Assembly (NCBI GenBank): GCA_964624235.1
Contig: CAZUXY010000063.1
Span: forward strand, 1 to 24,514
From: CAZUXY01 sp964624235
Lineage (GTDB): Bacteria; Spirochaetota; UBA4802; UBA5368
Length of the DNA: 24,514 nt
Direction of reading: 5' to 3'
Numbering within the stretch: the first letter of the stretch is position 1; every line of letters starts with the position of its first letter. The notes beneath the pieces were generated by a model. It did no database searches and was not told where the DNA came from. It was given only the letters and a program-made list of their open reading frames with translations. The position numbers and the translations under genes were made by a program. Below are positions 1-8,443 of the stretch, piece by piece.

Positions 1-159
1 TGTAGGCAATCTACATATTTTTGTATTTTCCAACATATCCATATACATTATCCATAGAGACTGAATTATTATTTATGTTTGTACACCACTTCCATGGATT
101 TTTAGAAATTTATAATCATAATAATTTCCTAAAAATATTTCACCACAAAATCAATAATC

Positions 160-990
160 ATGAAAATGGTTTACCGAAAATTGACTGTCTTTTTACTTAC
201 TCTGCTATTTGGTTGTTTTTGTAATAATTCTTCAAGTATCGTCTTTAATGGAGTTAAGGGGGGATATGTAATATACGGAGACTCCAGGTCGCAACATGAA
301 ATTCATAAAGATATAGTAGATCGAATAATTAAGGTTGAACCTAAAGCCGTGTTCCATACAGGTGATTTGGTTAATGATGGTGACAATCCATCTGATTGGT
401 CATACTTTAATGATGTTACAAGCAGAATGCGGGAGCTTTCCGAATTTTACCCGGCACTTGGCAATCATGAGAACGATTCCCCGCTGTATTTTAATAATTT
501 TGAACTCCCCAATAATGAACGATGGTATGAAATACAAAGAGGGGAAATCCTGTTTATTATACTCGATACGAATTCTGACACCAGTATTGGATCTTCTCAA
601 TATAACTGGTTATCAAATACGCTTGCAAACAAACCGGTTTCCGTTAAATATATTATCGCATTCTTTCACCATCCCCCATTTAACACGGGGCCTCATATTG
701 AAGACGAGAAAAATCTTCGCTCCACGATAGTACCTCTATTGGAACAATATCAAACCAGCATGGTATTTAATGGTCACGATCATGATTATGAAAGATCATA
801 CTATAATACTGTTTATTACATAGTTACAGGAGGTGGGGGAGCCCCTTTATATGCACAGGAAAGACACAGCGTCTACAGTCAATTATTTGCAAGTACGCAT
901 CACTTTTGTAGATTAAGGATCGACGGAAATCTCATTCTGGAAGTTTATGACTTAAATTATAACTTGCGGGATTACTTAGAAATTAATTGA
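160..990 (+). CDS. Lipoprotein metallophosphoesterase (calcineurin-like)
   Basis: Predicted metal-dependent phosphoesterase of the calcineurin/purple acid phosphatase superfamily, anchored to a membrane as a lipoprotein. The N-terminus is basic then hydrophobic and ends in a lipobox, LFGC, with Cys19 as the lipidation site. Metal-site motifs follow in family order: GDSR (40-43), GDLVNDG (69-75), GNHEND (101-106), HHPPF (170-174) and NGHDHDYER (204-212). The first motif has GDSR where DxH is usual, a variation also seen in purple-acid-phosphatase-like members. Length (276 aa) is normal for a single-domain enzyme. ATG codons at 160 and 166 are both possible and neither has a clear ribosome-binding site. 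It is the only rightward gene at this end and converges on the leftward glycan operon, so it may not belong to that pathway. The substrate cannot be inferred. Confidence 0.85.
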   Translation: MKMVYRKLTVFLLTLLFGCFCNNSSSIVFNGVKGGYVIYGDSRSQHEIHKDIVDRIIKVEPKAVFHTGDLVNDGDNPSDWSYFNDVTSRMRELSEFYPALGNHENDSPLYFNNFELPNNERWYEIQRGEILFIILDTNSDTSIGSSQYNWLSNTLANKPVSVKYIIAFFHHPPFNTGPHIEDEKNLRSTIVPLLEQYQTSMVFNGHDHDYERSYYNTVYYIVTGGGGAPLYAQERHSVYSQLFASTHHFCRLRIDGNLILEVYDLNYNLRDYLEIN

Positions 991-1008
991 CACATAATAT
1001 AAGATAAT

Positions 1009-1028
1009 AACAAGTTCCTTGTTCTTTT
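1009..1028 (+). terminator. Weak intrinsic terminator candidate
   Basis: A perfect 6-bp stem AACAAG/CTTGTT with a 3-nt loop lies 19 nt after the phosphoesterase stop and is followed by CTTTTAA. The stem is AT-rich, so termination would be weak. It is placed correctly to end the 160-990 transcript. Confidence 0.35.
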
Positions 1029-1036
1029 AATCAAAT

Positions 1037-1320
1037 TTTATTGATAAATTCAGTGTTTTCTGGTAATTTCTCATTCTGGCCGACTTCTCTCTCCAACCTC
1101 TTGATCTGCTCGTCTTTCAGGTTTTCTTCATCCTTGGATCTGCTCCCCAATACGTTTTTAGCCCCAAAGAAAAATTGATCATTCCATTCCTCTATTTTTG
1201 CTCCGTTAATTCATTATTTAGCGTAGCTTCCCATTTGCAAACTTTCTTCAAGAATGCTTATCACGATGGCAAGTTTCCTCTTTGTCTTCCATCCTTGTTT
1301 AATCTCGTTTTCCTGTTCTG
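1037..1320 (-). pseudogene. Decayed IS3-type transposase OrfA fragment
   Basis: Read leftward, this gap holds a recognisable but broken coding stretch. One frame gives KRKLAIVISILEESLQMGSYAK, two consecutive in-frame stops (about 1211-1216), then INGAKIEEWNDQFFFGAKNV and, further on, KDEENLKDEQIKRLEREVGQ. This matches the layout of IS3-family OrfA proteins: an N-terminal helix-turn-helix of the RKLAIVxxxL type, then a W-x-x-QF-x-x-GA segment, then a charged leucine-zipper helix. No start codon, OrfB or terminal inverted repeats were found nearby. It is therefore a relic, marking a past insertion at the edge of the glycan locus. The stretch 1321-1488 to its right is AT-rich and I see nothing in it. 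The family call rests on pattern memory, not on a search. Confidence 0.6.
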
Positions 1321-1488
1321 TGTTATATTGTCTCTATAAATTGCAATACATCATGTCTTATGGGTATCTTGTAAGTTTGGTTATAATTACACTTGCATAA
1401 CTGAGAAAAAAACTAATCCTGTATGACTCTAATCAAATGTTGATCCTTAAATATATAAATAAATTATTTATGTCGTTTTCTTAATTTA

Positions 1489-2289
1489 TTAGCAAATAAC
1501 TTTATAATATCTTGTTAATCTAGTTTCAGAAAAAAGGCTAGTAGAAATATAAGGATGTTTTTTCTTCCAATTTTCAAAAGCAACGGGAATCTCATTAGGG
1601 TTACAACCCCAATCATCCATTAAGAGATACTTGATACCTCCCCCTTTTTTAAAAAAAGGTTCCAATACATTAAAAGCATCTTCAGCAGATACACCCAGAT
1701 CACAATCCAGATGAACGAGAGACAATTTATCAGTAACTTTTTTTAAATTTTGAGTGACACTACTATCTGCAAACCAGCCTTTGATAATTTCAATGTTCAT
1801 CTGCTCATTATGAGTTAAATAATTTTTTAAATTCCTATCTAAGATTTCAATACTTGTATTATTAAATTGTCCCTTTCCCCACCCACCAGACGAAATGGGT
1901 AGCCCTTTGAAAGAATCGATACCAATTATCTTTTTATCAGTTAACCCGTATTGTTCTCTGAATCTTGCAAGCCAAATCAATGATAAACCCTTAAAAACTC
2001 CAAATTCAATAAAATCGCCAGTTATATTATTTTCTTTGATTATTTTAATAATTCTCTCAATATTTATTAATCTACCTATTTGATGCTCAGCCTCTGTTAT
2101 AAAGTGATTATCTTTATAATTGATTTCTGTTAACTCGTCACGAGTTATTTCAAACCTTCTCGTTATCCAAATATTATCTATTGCTCTTTCCAATTGTACA
2201 ATTCTGTTCTCTAAATCAGATATCCTTGAAATCTTTCTATAAACACGCAATAATTTGGTTGGTAATAATTTTTTAAAAATCAGTTTCAT
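1489..2289 (-). CDS. TylF/macrocin O-methyltransferase-like protein
   Basis: Class I SAM-dependent methyltransferase of the TylF (macrocin O-methyltransferase) family, commonly found in polysaccharide clusters, where it would methylate a sugar hydroxyl. A basic, coiled-coil-like N-terminus (about 1-50) precedes the SAM-binding motif EFGVFKG (95-101) and the second-strand acidic residue in GIDSFKG (123-129). The likely metal-binding acidic residues follow: LDCDLG (194-199) and MDDWG (224-228). Length of 266 aa is typical for the family. The start is supported by AAGAGGT 8 nt upstream of the ATG. It is the last gene of the leftward operon, separated by 185 nt from the glycosyltransferase before it, where I find no feature I can defend. 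The sugar and hydroxyl modified are unknown. Confidence 0.8.
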   Translation of the reverse strand: MKLIFKKLLPTKLLRVYRKISRISDLENRIVQLERAIDNIWITRRFEITRDELTEINYKDNHFITEAEHQIGRLINIERIIKIIKENNITGDFIEFGVFKGLSLIWLARFREQYGLTDKKIIGIDSFKGLPISSGGWGKGQFNNTSIEILDRNLKNYLTHNEQMNIEIIKGWFADSSVTQNLKKVTDKLSLVHLDCDLGVSAEDAFNVLEPFFKKGGGIKYLLMDDWGCNPNEIPVAFENWKKKHPYISTSLFSETRLTRYYKVIC

Positions 2290-2474
2290 AGCATTACCTC
2301 TTATGACAAGTTCCCCCGTTTACTTAACAAGTTATGTTATTAATTATTCCTGATTTTATCAGAATTAAGATATTTCAGTGCCAAATGATACAGGGTTTAT
2401 GATGCTCATCAGTCTACGTAGCGAGTATTTCAAAGGCTTCAAATGAAATGATGCTCCATGATTCTAATCGAGAT

Positions 2475-3371
2475 TCATCTAGAAAATCTTTTCAATATTC
2501 TAAGTTTACTTTTCAATATCCTGATAATTTCCCTGAAGTACAGTTTAAGTAAAAAGCTTTTATCATAGTAGTTGTAAAGCTCAATTAACAATGTCTTAAG
2601 CAACCTGTGCTTAGCTGCAATATAGTATTTGCTATTTATCCACTCCTTATTCCTTTCCAGGGCATAGGATTTTATAAAAGCGAATTCAAACGATACATCA
2701 TAGTTTAATGATCTTTTAAAAGTTTTATGTGAATCTACATTAAACCTGCTATACGGTTTTATATCATAATATGAATTACCATTTAGTACTAATCGATCAT
2801 AAAAGGATGCTATGCCGACAAAAAAATCATCAAACCTGTTGCCTGTTATTCCTCGTTTGGATAAAGCCACTGCAACAATTGCACCTAAAAACTCTGAAGG
2901 GAATAAACCAACAGCAACCAGATCTTCTTTTGAAAAAATCCTGCTTTCTCCATACACCTGAGGAGTCAGGCCCTCTTCCCCATTCTCTGCTTTAAAAAGA
3001 TATGGCCATGAAATTGCAACAAGTTCATTATACTTCTGGTCTACTTTATTAATAAATTCAATACAGTTGGGTAGTAATTCATCACCCATAAAAAGGAATT
3101 TGAGCCATACATATTCTGATTCTTCAAACAGGTCAAGACACCGATTCCAATTTCCTATTCTACCCAAGTTGATTTCATTTATGAATAACTTAATATTATT
3201 ATACTTTTCACAATATTTCCTGACAATATCACACGTATCATCATCTGATTGATTGTCAACAATCCATATTTCAGGACTCACTGACTGCTCAATACAGCTG
3301 TTGATACTACGTTGAATAAATTCACTCGCATTATACGTCGGTATTACAACTAAAACTTTGTTTTCAATCAT
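2475..3371 (-). CDS. Glycosyltransferase family 2
   Basis: GT-A fold glycosyltransferase, probably cytoplasmic, adding one sugar to the growing glycan. The N-terminus is typical of family 2: VVIPTYNAS (8-16), then WIVDNQSDDDT (36-46), then an NLGRIGNWNRC segment. The usual DxD position reads FMGDEL, so the metal site has one clear Asp plus Glu. The C-terminal third is basic and aromatic with no strong membrane span, as in many O-antigen transferases. It begins 6 nt after the stop of the upstream methyltransferase, so the two are almost certainly co-transcribed. Donor and acceptor cannot be predicted. Confidence 0.82.
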   Translation of the reverse strand: MIENKVLVVIPTYNASEFIQRSINSCIEQSVSPEIWIVDNQSDDDTCDIVRKYCEKYNNIKLFINEINLGRIGNWNRCLDLFEESEYVWLKFLFMGDELLPNCIEFINKVDQKYNELVAISWPYLFKAENGEEGLTPQVYGESRIFSKEDLVAVGLFPSEFLGAIVAVALSKRGITGNRFDDFFVGIASFYDRLVLNGNSYYDIKPYSRFNVDSHKTFKRSLNYDVSFEFAFIKSYALERNKEWINSKYYIAAKHRLLKTLLIELYNYYDKSFLLKLYFREIIRILKSKLRILKRFSR

Positions 3372-3377
3372 TCAATT

Positions 3378-4523
3378 TCAACCTGAAACAATTGATACGT
3401 TACTATTGATAGAAACAAGCTGTTGCTTCATTTCTTCCATGTATGGCGACGGTGGGATAATTACAACAGGACAAGGACTGTTTTTTATAATATCAAAGGG
3501 TTTAACTGTAATGGAAGTCCCATAAAGTCTTTTATCATGTTTTTCTTTTGCGTTGTCTAAAACGAATTTACACTTGTTAAGTATTTTTTCAGACATAAGT
3601 CCACAGTATTGAGCTAAATGGCTTGCACCGGTAATAAAAACATCACTGCGCTCTTTAATCTTTAATTCATATTTTTTTATCAGTAAATTAATATTATTAA
3701 CCCATTTTTCAATATATACTGTTTTCTTATTGATATCATTCTCTCCGGCAGGAGCGGCCTGAGGTTCATCAGTATTGAAACAGAAAAACAAAGAGTGATT
3801 TTTATAAATACCAAATTGTATGAAAATGTTGAACACCTTTGAAAAATTAATAATATCTTCTTTAAACGGATATATCACATGTTCATATGAGAATGCATTC
3901 CAAAAATTTGAAGAAATCCAATATTCAAAATTCGGAATACTAAAAAAACCACAACCGGAACATTTGAAAGATTTTACGACTTCCTCGATAAATTTATATG
4001 GATTATGAGAATGTTCAAAAACATGAGAAGCAACGAATAAATCTGATTCCACACGTTTTTGTAAAGGGAACTGGCTTCTTGTATATCTTTCGTTCTCTTT
4101 CAATATAAAAGGTGCTTCATTGAAAAAATCAAAATAGAATATCTTTGCATTGTTTAAGCTTAAAGATCTGGAGATGGGTGTAGCTGAAGGACCAATTTCA
4201 ACGATCGTATTTATATCTTTACCATTAATTTCTTTCAATATGAAATCGGCAAAACAGCGTCGATGATCTTCACATACTTTCCCAACAGCAAATGAGTGTA
4301 TCAGTGTATAAATATCTTCATTAAACTTTGCATTTGTCTGTATCAAATGGCATTGGGGACATATAAAAAGTCTATAATCAATAAATTTGTCATCTTTTTT
4401 ATTTCCATCAGAACATCCAAGAACCAGAGGTACCGATTCAAAATGTACTAATGAGTGGCTTATATTTGCATTACACATTCTGCAATTAAAACTATGACTG
4501 CTTTTTTCAAAAACAATTCTCAT
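3378..4523 (-). CDS. Zinc-ribbon class I methyltransferase (sugar C-methyltransferase-like)
   Basis: Resembles NDP-hexose C-methyltransferases (TylCIII/NovU type). That family has three parts: an N-terminal zinc-binding segment, a central SAM domain and a C-terminal Rossmann-like domain. All three are visible: Cys pairs CRMC (14-17) and CPQC (55-58); the SAM motif IVEIGPS (107-113) with a later ASHVFEHSHNPYKF segment; and a C-terminal part with VFITGASHLAQYCGL, FVLDNAKEKHDKRLYG and PVVIIPPSPY. The length (381 aa) is a little under the usual 400-410. In this family the enzyme methylates a ring carbon of a 4-keto sugar nucleotide, which could be derived from the dTDP-glucose dehydratase product. 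It lies between the nucleotidyltransferase-kinase fusion and a glycosyltransferase. An alternative is a related methyltransferase acting on another carbon or on a non-sugar group. Confidence 0.72.
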   Translation of the reverse strand: MRIVFEKSSHSFNCRMCNANISHSLVHFESVPLVLGCSDGNKKDDKFIDYRLFICPQCHLIQTNAKFNEDIYTLIHSFAVGKVCEDHRRCFADFILKEINGKDINTIVEIGPSATPISRSLSLNNAKIFYFDFFNEAPFILKENERYTRSQFPLQKRVESDLFVASHVFEHSHNPYKFIEEVVKSFKCSGCGFFSIPNFEYWISSNFWNAFSYEHVIYPFKEDIINFSKVFNIFIQFGIYKNHSLFFCFNTDEPQAAPAGENDINKKTVYIEKWVNNINLLIKKYELKIKERSDVFITGASHLAQYCGLMSEKILNKCKFVLDNAKEKHDKRLYGTSITVKPFDIIKNSPCPVVIIPPSPYMEEMKQQLVSINSNVSIVSG

Positions 4524-4543
4524 GTTGAGGTTATAATGTTAAT

Positions 4544-6106
4544 TCAAATTATTAATTTTATGAAGCATATATTTCCCCAGATNNNNNNNNNNGGAACATG
4601 ATGTAACGGTGAAATGTTGAGAAATATCAGTGCAGTTAATATATCAACCTTTTTAAGATCATATTCATTATTAATTATAAACTTACGGAAAGCTTTCTCG
4701 CATTCTATAAGGATATTCTTTCTGTTAAAATCAAAAGAAATGTTATTATCATTTATATTTATATTAAATTGATTTTTCAGAATGAGATCATGTGATATGA
4801 TAAGCCCGTGATTAAGTTTTGCCAGATCATAATAGATATCACCTATCTCAAACAAGCCGCCAAAATCTTGACGCCAATCCAGAAGCCAGAATCTATTGTT
4901 CTCTGATAATACAATATTCTCAAAATGGAAGTCGCCATGATATCTCCCGGCTAATCCATTGCTGAGATACTCCCAATCGATTTGATCAAGCAGATTATTA
5001 ATTGTTGTTATGGTATAACCATTTATAAATTCTTCACCATCAGTTTTCCCGTGTTTTTCAAAATATTGATTTATTCGCTTAAGTGTTTTATCTTTATAAA
5101 AAACTTTACATGCTGAAAAAAACTGTTCTTCATCATATTCAGTAGCAGCGCTGACTTTCCAGAATTGTTTTGAATATTGAAGAAAGTCATGGAAAAGTGG
5201 TAAATTTATAACCTCAGAGAGTACTTTCCCTTTTATCTCTGTATATGAATACATGTGTTTTGTATTATTTATTACCTTCGGGACATATCCCTTAAGAATC
5301 TTACTCCTTATAACTCTGCTTTTAATAAAGTCCTCATCAATAGAAAACTTAATAACATTATCATTGATAAACCATATTGCTTCACCATCCTTTTCTAAAA
5401 CATTAGGCTCTCCTTCCTTAAAAAATCTCTTCCTAGTCTCAATTAAAGCATTTAGATTTCCCGTATCGTGCCAGGAAAACTTAAAGGCTTGCATTTTATC
5501 AGCAAGCATACCTCTCAGTCCATAAACTTCACCTATCAGATACTCCTGATTATCGAAGCCCCGGGACATGCTTTCCCAGAACAGTTTGTAATTATTTATC
5601 CCGGCAAGTCCAATATATGGGAAAAGAACATCATTGTCAGTTGATACTCCTTTTTCGAGGATATCAATAATCTCATTTTGTATTAATTTTATGGTTCTGT
5701 AGTGATTCAAGTTCTCGGTGATACCAGAATACCCTATCCAGTTACTATCAGGGTTTGGTATTTGCTCCTCAACAATAGTATCACATGAACAAAAAACAAA
5801 AGGACACTGCAAAAAATCACTACACATCAATAGCGAGTATCCAAGACCGCTGCCCTCCCCTTCATATTTATCAACATCTGCAAATTCAAATGTTCTTTCC
5901 GGATATGCAAGCTCTAAGAATTCCTTGATCAATTCACCCTTATATCCAAGAGCAATGACTATTGGAACATGCAATGGAAACTTTTCAATAATATGAGATA
6001 TAACCGGCTTACCGGTTATGGTTACTAGGGATTTATTTATGTTATTCGAAATATTACCTAGCCTTGTTCCAAGCCCTGCTGTAGGTATTATTACTTTATA
6101 ATGCAT
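4544..6106 (-). CDS. Nucleotidyltransferase-phosphotransferase fusion (3' end interrupted by gap)
   Basis: Two activation domains in one chain. Residues 1 to about 240 form a nucleotidyltransferase of the sugar-phosphate/LicC type, with the NTP-binding loop GLGTRL (11-16), NKSLVTI including Lys25, and the metal-binding Asp in CSCDT (109). From about 260 on it is an aminoglycoside/choline-kinase-like phosphotransferase with the catalytic loop HGDFHFEN (about 388-395) and the metal-binding Asp in LDWRQ (about 409). Such a fusion can phosphorylate a small alcohol or sugar and couple the product to a nucleotide, as LicA plus LicC do for choline, or HddA plus HddC do for heptose with a different kinase fold. 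The 10-N run at 4583-4592 lies inside the C-terminus. As drawn the protein ends IWGNICFIKLII; another frame after the gap ends in LGKYMLHKINNLN with a stop at 4539-4541. The C-terminus is therefore uncertain. Confidence 0.8.
   Translation of the reverse strand: MHYKVIIPTAGLGTRLGNISNNINKSLVTITGKPVISHIIEKFPLHVPIVIALGYKGELIKEFLELAYPERTFEFADVDKYEGEGSGLGYSLLMCSDFLQCPFVFCSCDTIVEEQIPNPDSNWIGYSGITENLNHYRTIKLIQNEIIDILEKGVSTDNDVLFPYIGLAGINNYKLFWESMSRGFDNQEYLIGEVYGLRGMLADKMQAFKFSWHDTGNLNALIETRKRFFKEGEPNVLEKDGEAIWFINDNVIKFSIDEDFIKSRVIRSKILKGYVPKVINNTKHMYSYTEIKGKVLSEVINLPLFHDFLQYSKQFWKVSAATEYDEEQFFSACKVFYKDKTLKRINQYFEKHGKTDGEEFINGYTITTINNLLDQIDWEYLSNGLAGRYHGDFHFENIVLSENNRFWLLDWRQDFGGLFEIGDIYYDLAKLNHGLIISHDLILKNQFNININDNNISFDFNRKNILIECEKAFRKFIINNEYDLKKVDILTALIFLNISPLHHVXXXXIWGNICFIKLII
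4583..4592. other. Assembly gap (10 N)
   Basis: Ten consecutive N within the 3' end of the nucleotidyltransferase-kinase gene. A fixed-length N run is usually a scaffolding placeholder, so the real distance and reading frame across it are unknown. Confidence 0.98.
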
Positions 6107-6108
6107 AC

Positions 6109-6447
6109 TCAGGCCCTATTGTAATCATCTTCAATCCTGATTACATCATCAAGCTGGTTTGTTGATGCTTCCAGGTATAAGGCATCATCAATCCCAATCA
6201 TCCGATGAATTGTACCCGGCTTTATTGTTATAACACTTCCAATTGAAAACTCCTTAATCATATCTCCAATTTGCAATCCCAAAGTACCTTTCAGCACATA
6301 TATAGTCTCCATTTTTCTTTCATGATATTGAAGACTGCATCGATGACCCTTTTTCATAAAAAGTTCTTTAAGAACATAAAAATCATTATGCTCCAGTATT
6401 TTTTCGTAACCCCAGGGTTTTTCGATTCTTTTCATGATGTATGTCAC
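6109..6447 (-). CDS. Cupin, mannose-6-phosphate isomerase type II-like
   Basis: Small single-domain cupin resembling the C-terminal isomerase half of ManC/AlgA. The family signature is present: KPWGYEKIL (10-18), LQYHERKMETIYVLKG (39-54) with His42 and Glu47 as likely metal ligands, and IKPGTIHRM (75-83) with His81. In bifunctional ManC this fold carries phosphomannose isomerase activity; standalone copies in sugar clusters may isomerise or epimerise a sugar phosphate. The GTG at 6447 overlaps the upstream stop as GTGA, while the ATG at 6435 gives a more natural start (MKRIEKPWGYEK). Neither has a clear ribosome-binding site. Its stop is 2 nt from the start of the nucleotidyltransferase-kinase gene, so the two are tightly coupled and probably act on the same precursor. 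Confidence 0.8.
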   Translation of the reverse strand: MTYIMKRIEKPWGYEKILEHNDFYVLKELFMKKGHRCSLQYHERKMETIYVLKGTLGLQIGDMIKEFSIGSVITIKPGTIHRMIGIDDALYLEASTNQLDDVIRIEDDYNRA

Positions 6448-7277
6448 AATAAAACCGAATACTCTTTCAACTCAGGATATGAGTTAAAGAACAATTCATA
6501 CATGTTTTTTGCATACAGCTCAAATGTCCACCGGCTATTAAATCCGTATTTCTTTTTCATCCACATCATTCCCTCACTTATATATAAGTTCAGGTTTATC
6601 TCATTTGGTTCAGTTCGAATAAGATCGGCCTTTGTCAGTAAATGATTTTCATTTTCTTCAGCAAAAACCTCTTTTGTTATCGCTGCAGCCCAATCGTTAA
6701 CGTAGCCTTTTACAATTAATTCAACATCAGCAAAATAGCCTCGAAAATTATTCCCATCAAAAAGAAAGTCTAAATATGAAACATCATTCGTGCTAATAAT
6801 ATCTTTAATAAAATCACCTCTTAACATCCATATGTTTGGTAAAATTTTCCAAAAATACATTAATTCCTGTTTTATTAATTGTAGTTCTCCCCAATTTCTT
6901 GAACAAGGAGAAAGGATTCCAACTCTTTTATGTTTTTCCATTAAGTCAATTAATGTACTCATAAAACTTGTATCTTTTATTTCTATATCATTAACAACTA
7001 AAAGAAAATATTTATACTGATCGAATTTCCCCTCTTCATACAGCTTTATCAAACCGTAATTGAATCCCCTGCAAAACCGTAAGCCCGTCTCCCTTACTTC
7101 GGGCCAGTTCGCCCACCAGGTTGTATATTTTGATAACTTATCTTCATCTGATCCTGATTCTACCACAAATAAATCACAATAATCTGAACTTGATTTCAGA
7201 ATAAAATCACATAAAGAATCGGTCACTTCCGGCAAATTTCTATTTAAGACAATTGTTGCAACTTTCTTTTTAATCAT
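6444..7277 (-). CDS. Glycosyltransferase, family 2-like
   Basis: GT-A type transferase. It opens with KKKVATIVLNRNL, a variant of the family 2 first strand. It continues with FVVESGSDED (37-46), where the nucleotide-binding acidic residues are expected, and FLLVVNDIEI (91-100), where Asp97 replaces the classic DxD. A run GRIGILSPC-like (KRVGILSPCSRN) follows, which in related proteins precedes the acceptor-binding part. It has no membrane span. The start overlaps the end of the aldolase-like gene by 4 nt (7274-7277), and its own stop overlaps the cupin start, so it sits inside the sugar-activation block. This suggests it may transfer the sugar made there, which is inference. Confidence 0.72.
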   Translation of the reverse strand: MIKKKVATIVLNRNLPEVTDSLCDFILKSSSDYCDLFVVESGSDEDKLSKYTTWWANWPEVRETGLRFCRGFNYGLIKLYEEGKFDQYKYFLLVVNDIEIKDTSFMSTLIDLMEKHKRVGILSPCSRNWGELQLIKQELMYFWKILPNIWMLRGDFIKDIISTNDVSYLDFLFDGNNFRGYFADVELIVKGYVNDWAAAITKEVFAEENENHLLTKADLIRTEPNEINLNLYISEGMMWMKKKYGFNSRWTFELYAKNMYELFFNSYPELKEYSVLL

Positions 7278-8443
7278 ATTGTTAATAACCTAAATAATTG
7301 TAAGTATCGTAAAATCTGAGATTTAATGGCATTTTTCAACACTTCGTTGAGATCAAAATTAGGAAATTCGGTTTGAATTTTATTTTTAATTTCCTTAACC
7401 TTGGGATCAGCAAAGTGATAATGGCCGGAAATAACACATTTTTCATATTCAGTCAATTTGCTATCTGGAATAAGCCACTTCTCCCACTTTTTGTCGCTGT
7501 TAGAAATCTTTATAAATTCATCCAGTTCTTTATGAAATTTAAGCTCTTTTAACACTTCAATAAATGCTTTTGTTTCCGCAACACCAAATTCGGGTGCCAC
7601 ATTGGCTGAGTGGATACCCAACTTGGGTAACCATTTCAATGATTCATTTGATAAATAATCAGTATTATGTTGTTTAATCCAAATATTATTTCTATTGCAT
7701 ATTGTAATCATTCGTTGTATTTGTATCTCCGAAGGAATCTCACCAATTATTTTTAATGGAGAGTTAAGTGTGCCGACATTCTTCATCTCCATTACCTTAG
7801 TACCGGTTTGTATAACATGAAAACTTGGCTTCTTAATACGATTCTTATCACAAAAAATTTTTATCTTTCTTAAAACATATTCAATTTCATCAATTGAACT
7901 AACTGCTCCCGTTTGTTCCTCAGTACCGATTTCGAAGAGAACAGGATTATTCTTGTCTTGAGATTCAATCCAACAGAACTCGTATAATTCGAATATCCTT
8001 TCCAGTACCTCATCAGTATCCGGTTTACCAAAAATATCTATGCTGGGATCAATATGTAATATTTGGAAACCCGAATTAATGTCAATTTTGTAAGATTGTT
8101 TTGCATTGTCCATGGCGAGTCTCAGACTGAGTTTTTGGTTTTTTTCATTATCATTCTGCCATGGCCCACCATGATCTCTAGATAAAATTACTTTTCCTTT
8201 TTTATCATTTTTAATAACATATTTAGCAAATTCTTCAGTAGACCAATTTTCGACGTAACCTCTTCCTAATTCTTCTGCCTCGATTTGTCTTCTAGATGCA
8301 ACTAACATGATAGGGACTTCATATGTGTTAGCCAATTCAATAACAGCATCAGTACAGTTTTTACTCATTGGGCCAACACCCAAGAGAGTACAGGATCTTG
8401 TTGTAAGAATATTGTTTAATCGAGATTCTATCATATACTCCAT
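7274..8443 (-). CDS. GatZ/KbaZ-like class II aldolase superfamily protein
   Basis: Resembles the GatZ/KbaZ family, known as the non-catalytic or chaperone subunit of D-tagatose-1,6-bisphosphate aldolase and built on a class II aldolase TIM barrel. Recognisable segments are SRDHGGPWQND (88-98), with an Asp-His pair at the place of a zinc ligand in class II aldolases, LHIDPSID (129-136), FEIGTEEQTG (170-179) and SFHVIQTGTKV (207-217). Catalytic-looking acidic and His residues are thus retained. E. coli GatZ and KbaZ are about 420 aa; this one is 386-389. No GatY/KbaY partner is in the window, so a tagatose catabolic role is unlikely; the setting points to making a sugar precursor. Starts at 8443 (13-nt overlap with the phosphatase) or at 8434 (ATGA overlap) are both possible. 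Confidence 0.7.
   Translation of the reverse strand: MEYMIESRLNNILTTRSCTLLGVGPMSKNCTDAVIELANTYEVPIMLVASRRQIEAEELGRGYVENWSTEEFAKYVIKNDKKGKVILSRDHGGPWQNDNEKNQKLSLRLAMDNAKQSYKIDINSGFQILHIDPSIDIFGKPDTDEVLERIFELYEFCWIESQDKNNPVLFEIGTEEQTGAVSSIDEIEYVLRKIKIFCDKNRIKKPSFHVIQTGTKVMEMKNVGTLNSPLKIIGEIPSEIQIQRMITICNRNNIWIKQHNTDYLSNESLKWLPKLGIHSANVAPEFGVAETKAFIEVLKELKFHKELDEFIKISNSDKKWEKWLIPDSKLTEYEKCVISGHYHFADPKVKEIKNKIQTEFPNFDLNEVLKNAIKSQILRYLQLFRLLTI

Noticed and set aside
2344..2455. Leftward coding remnant (HLKPLKYSLRRLMSIINPV)
   Set aside because: Short, flanked by stops, no start codon; it looks protein-like but I cannot assign it and chance is likely in AT-rich DNA.
7274..8443. NeuB-like sialic acid synthase
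   Set aside because: It lacks NeuB sequence features and a C-terminal antifreeze-like domain; the DHGGP and HIDPS motifs fit GatZ/KbaZ.
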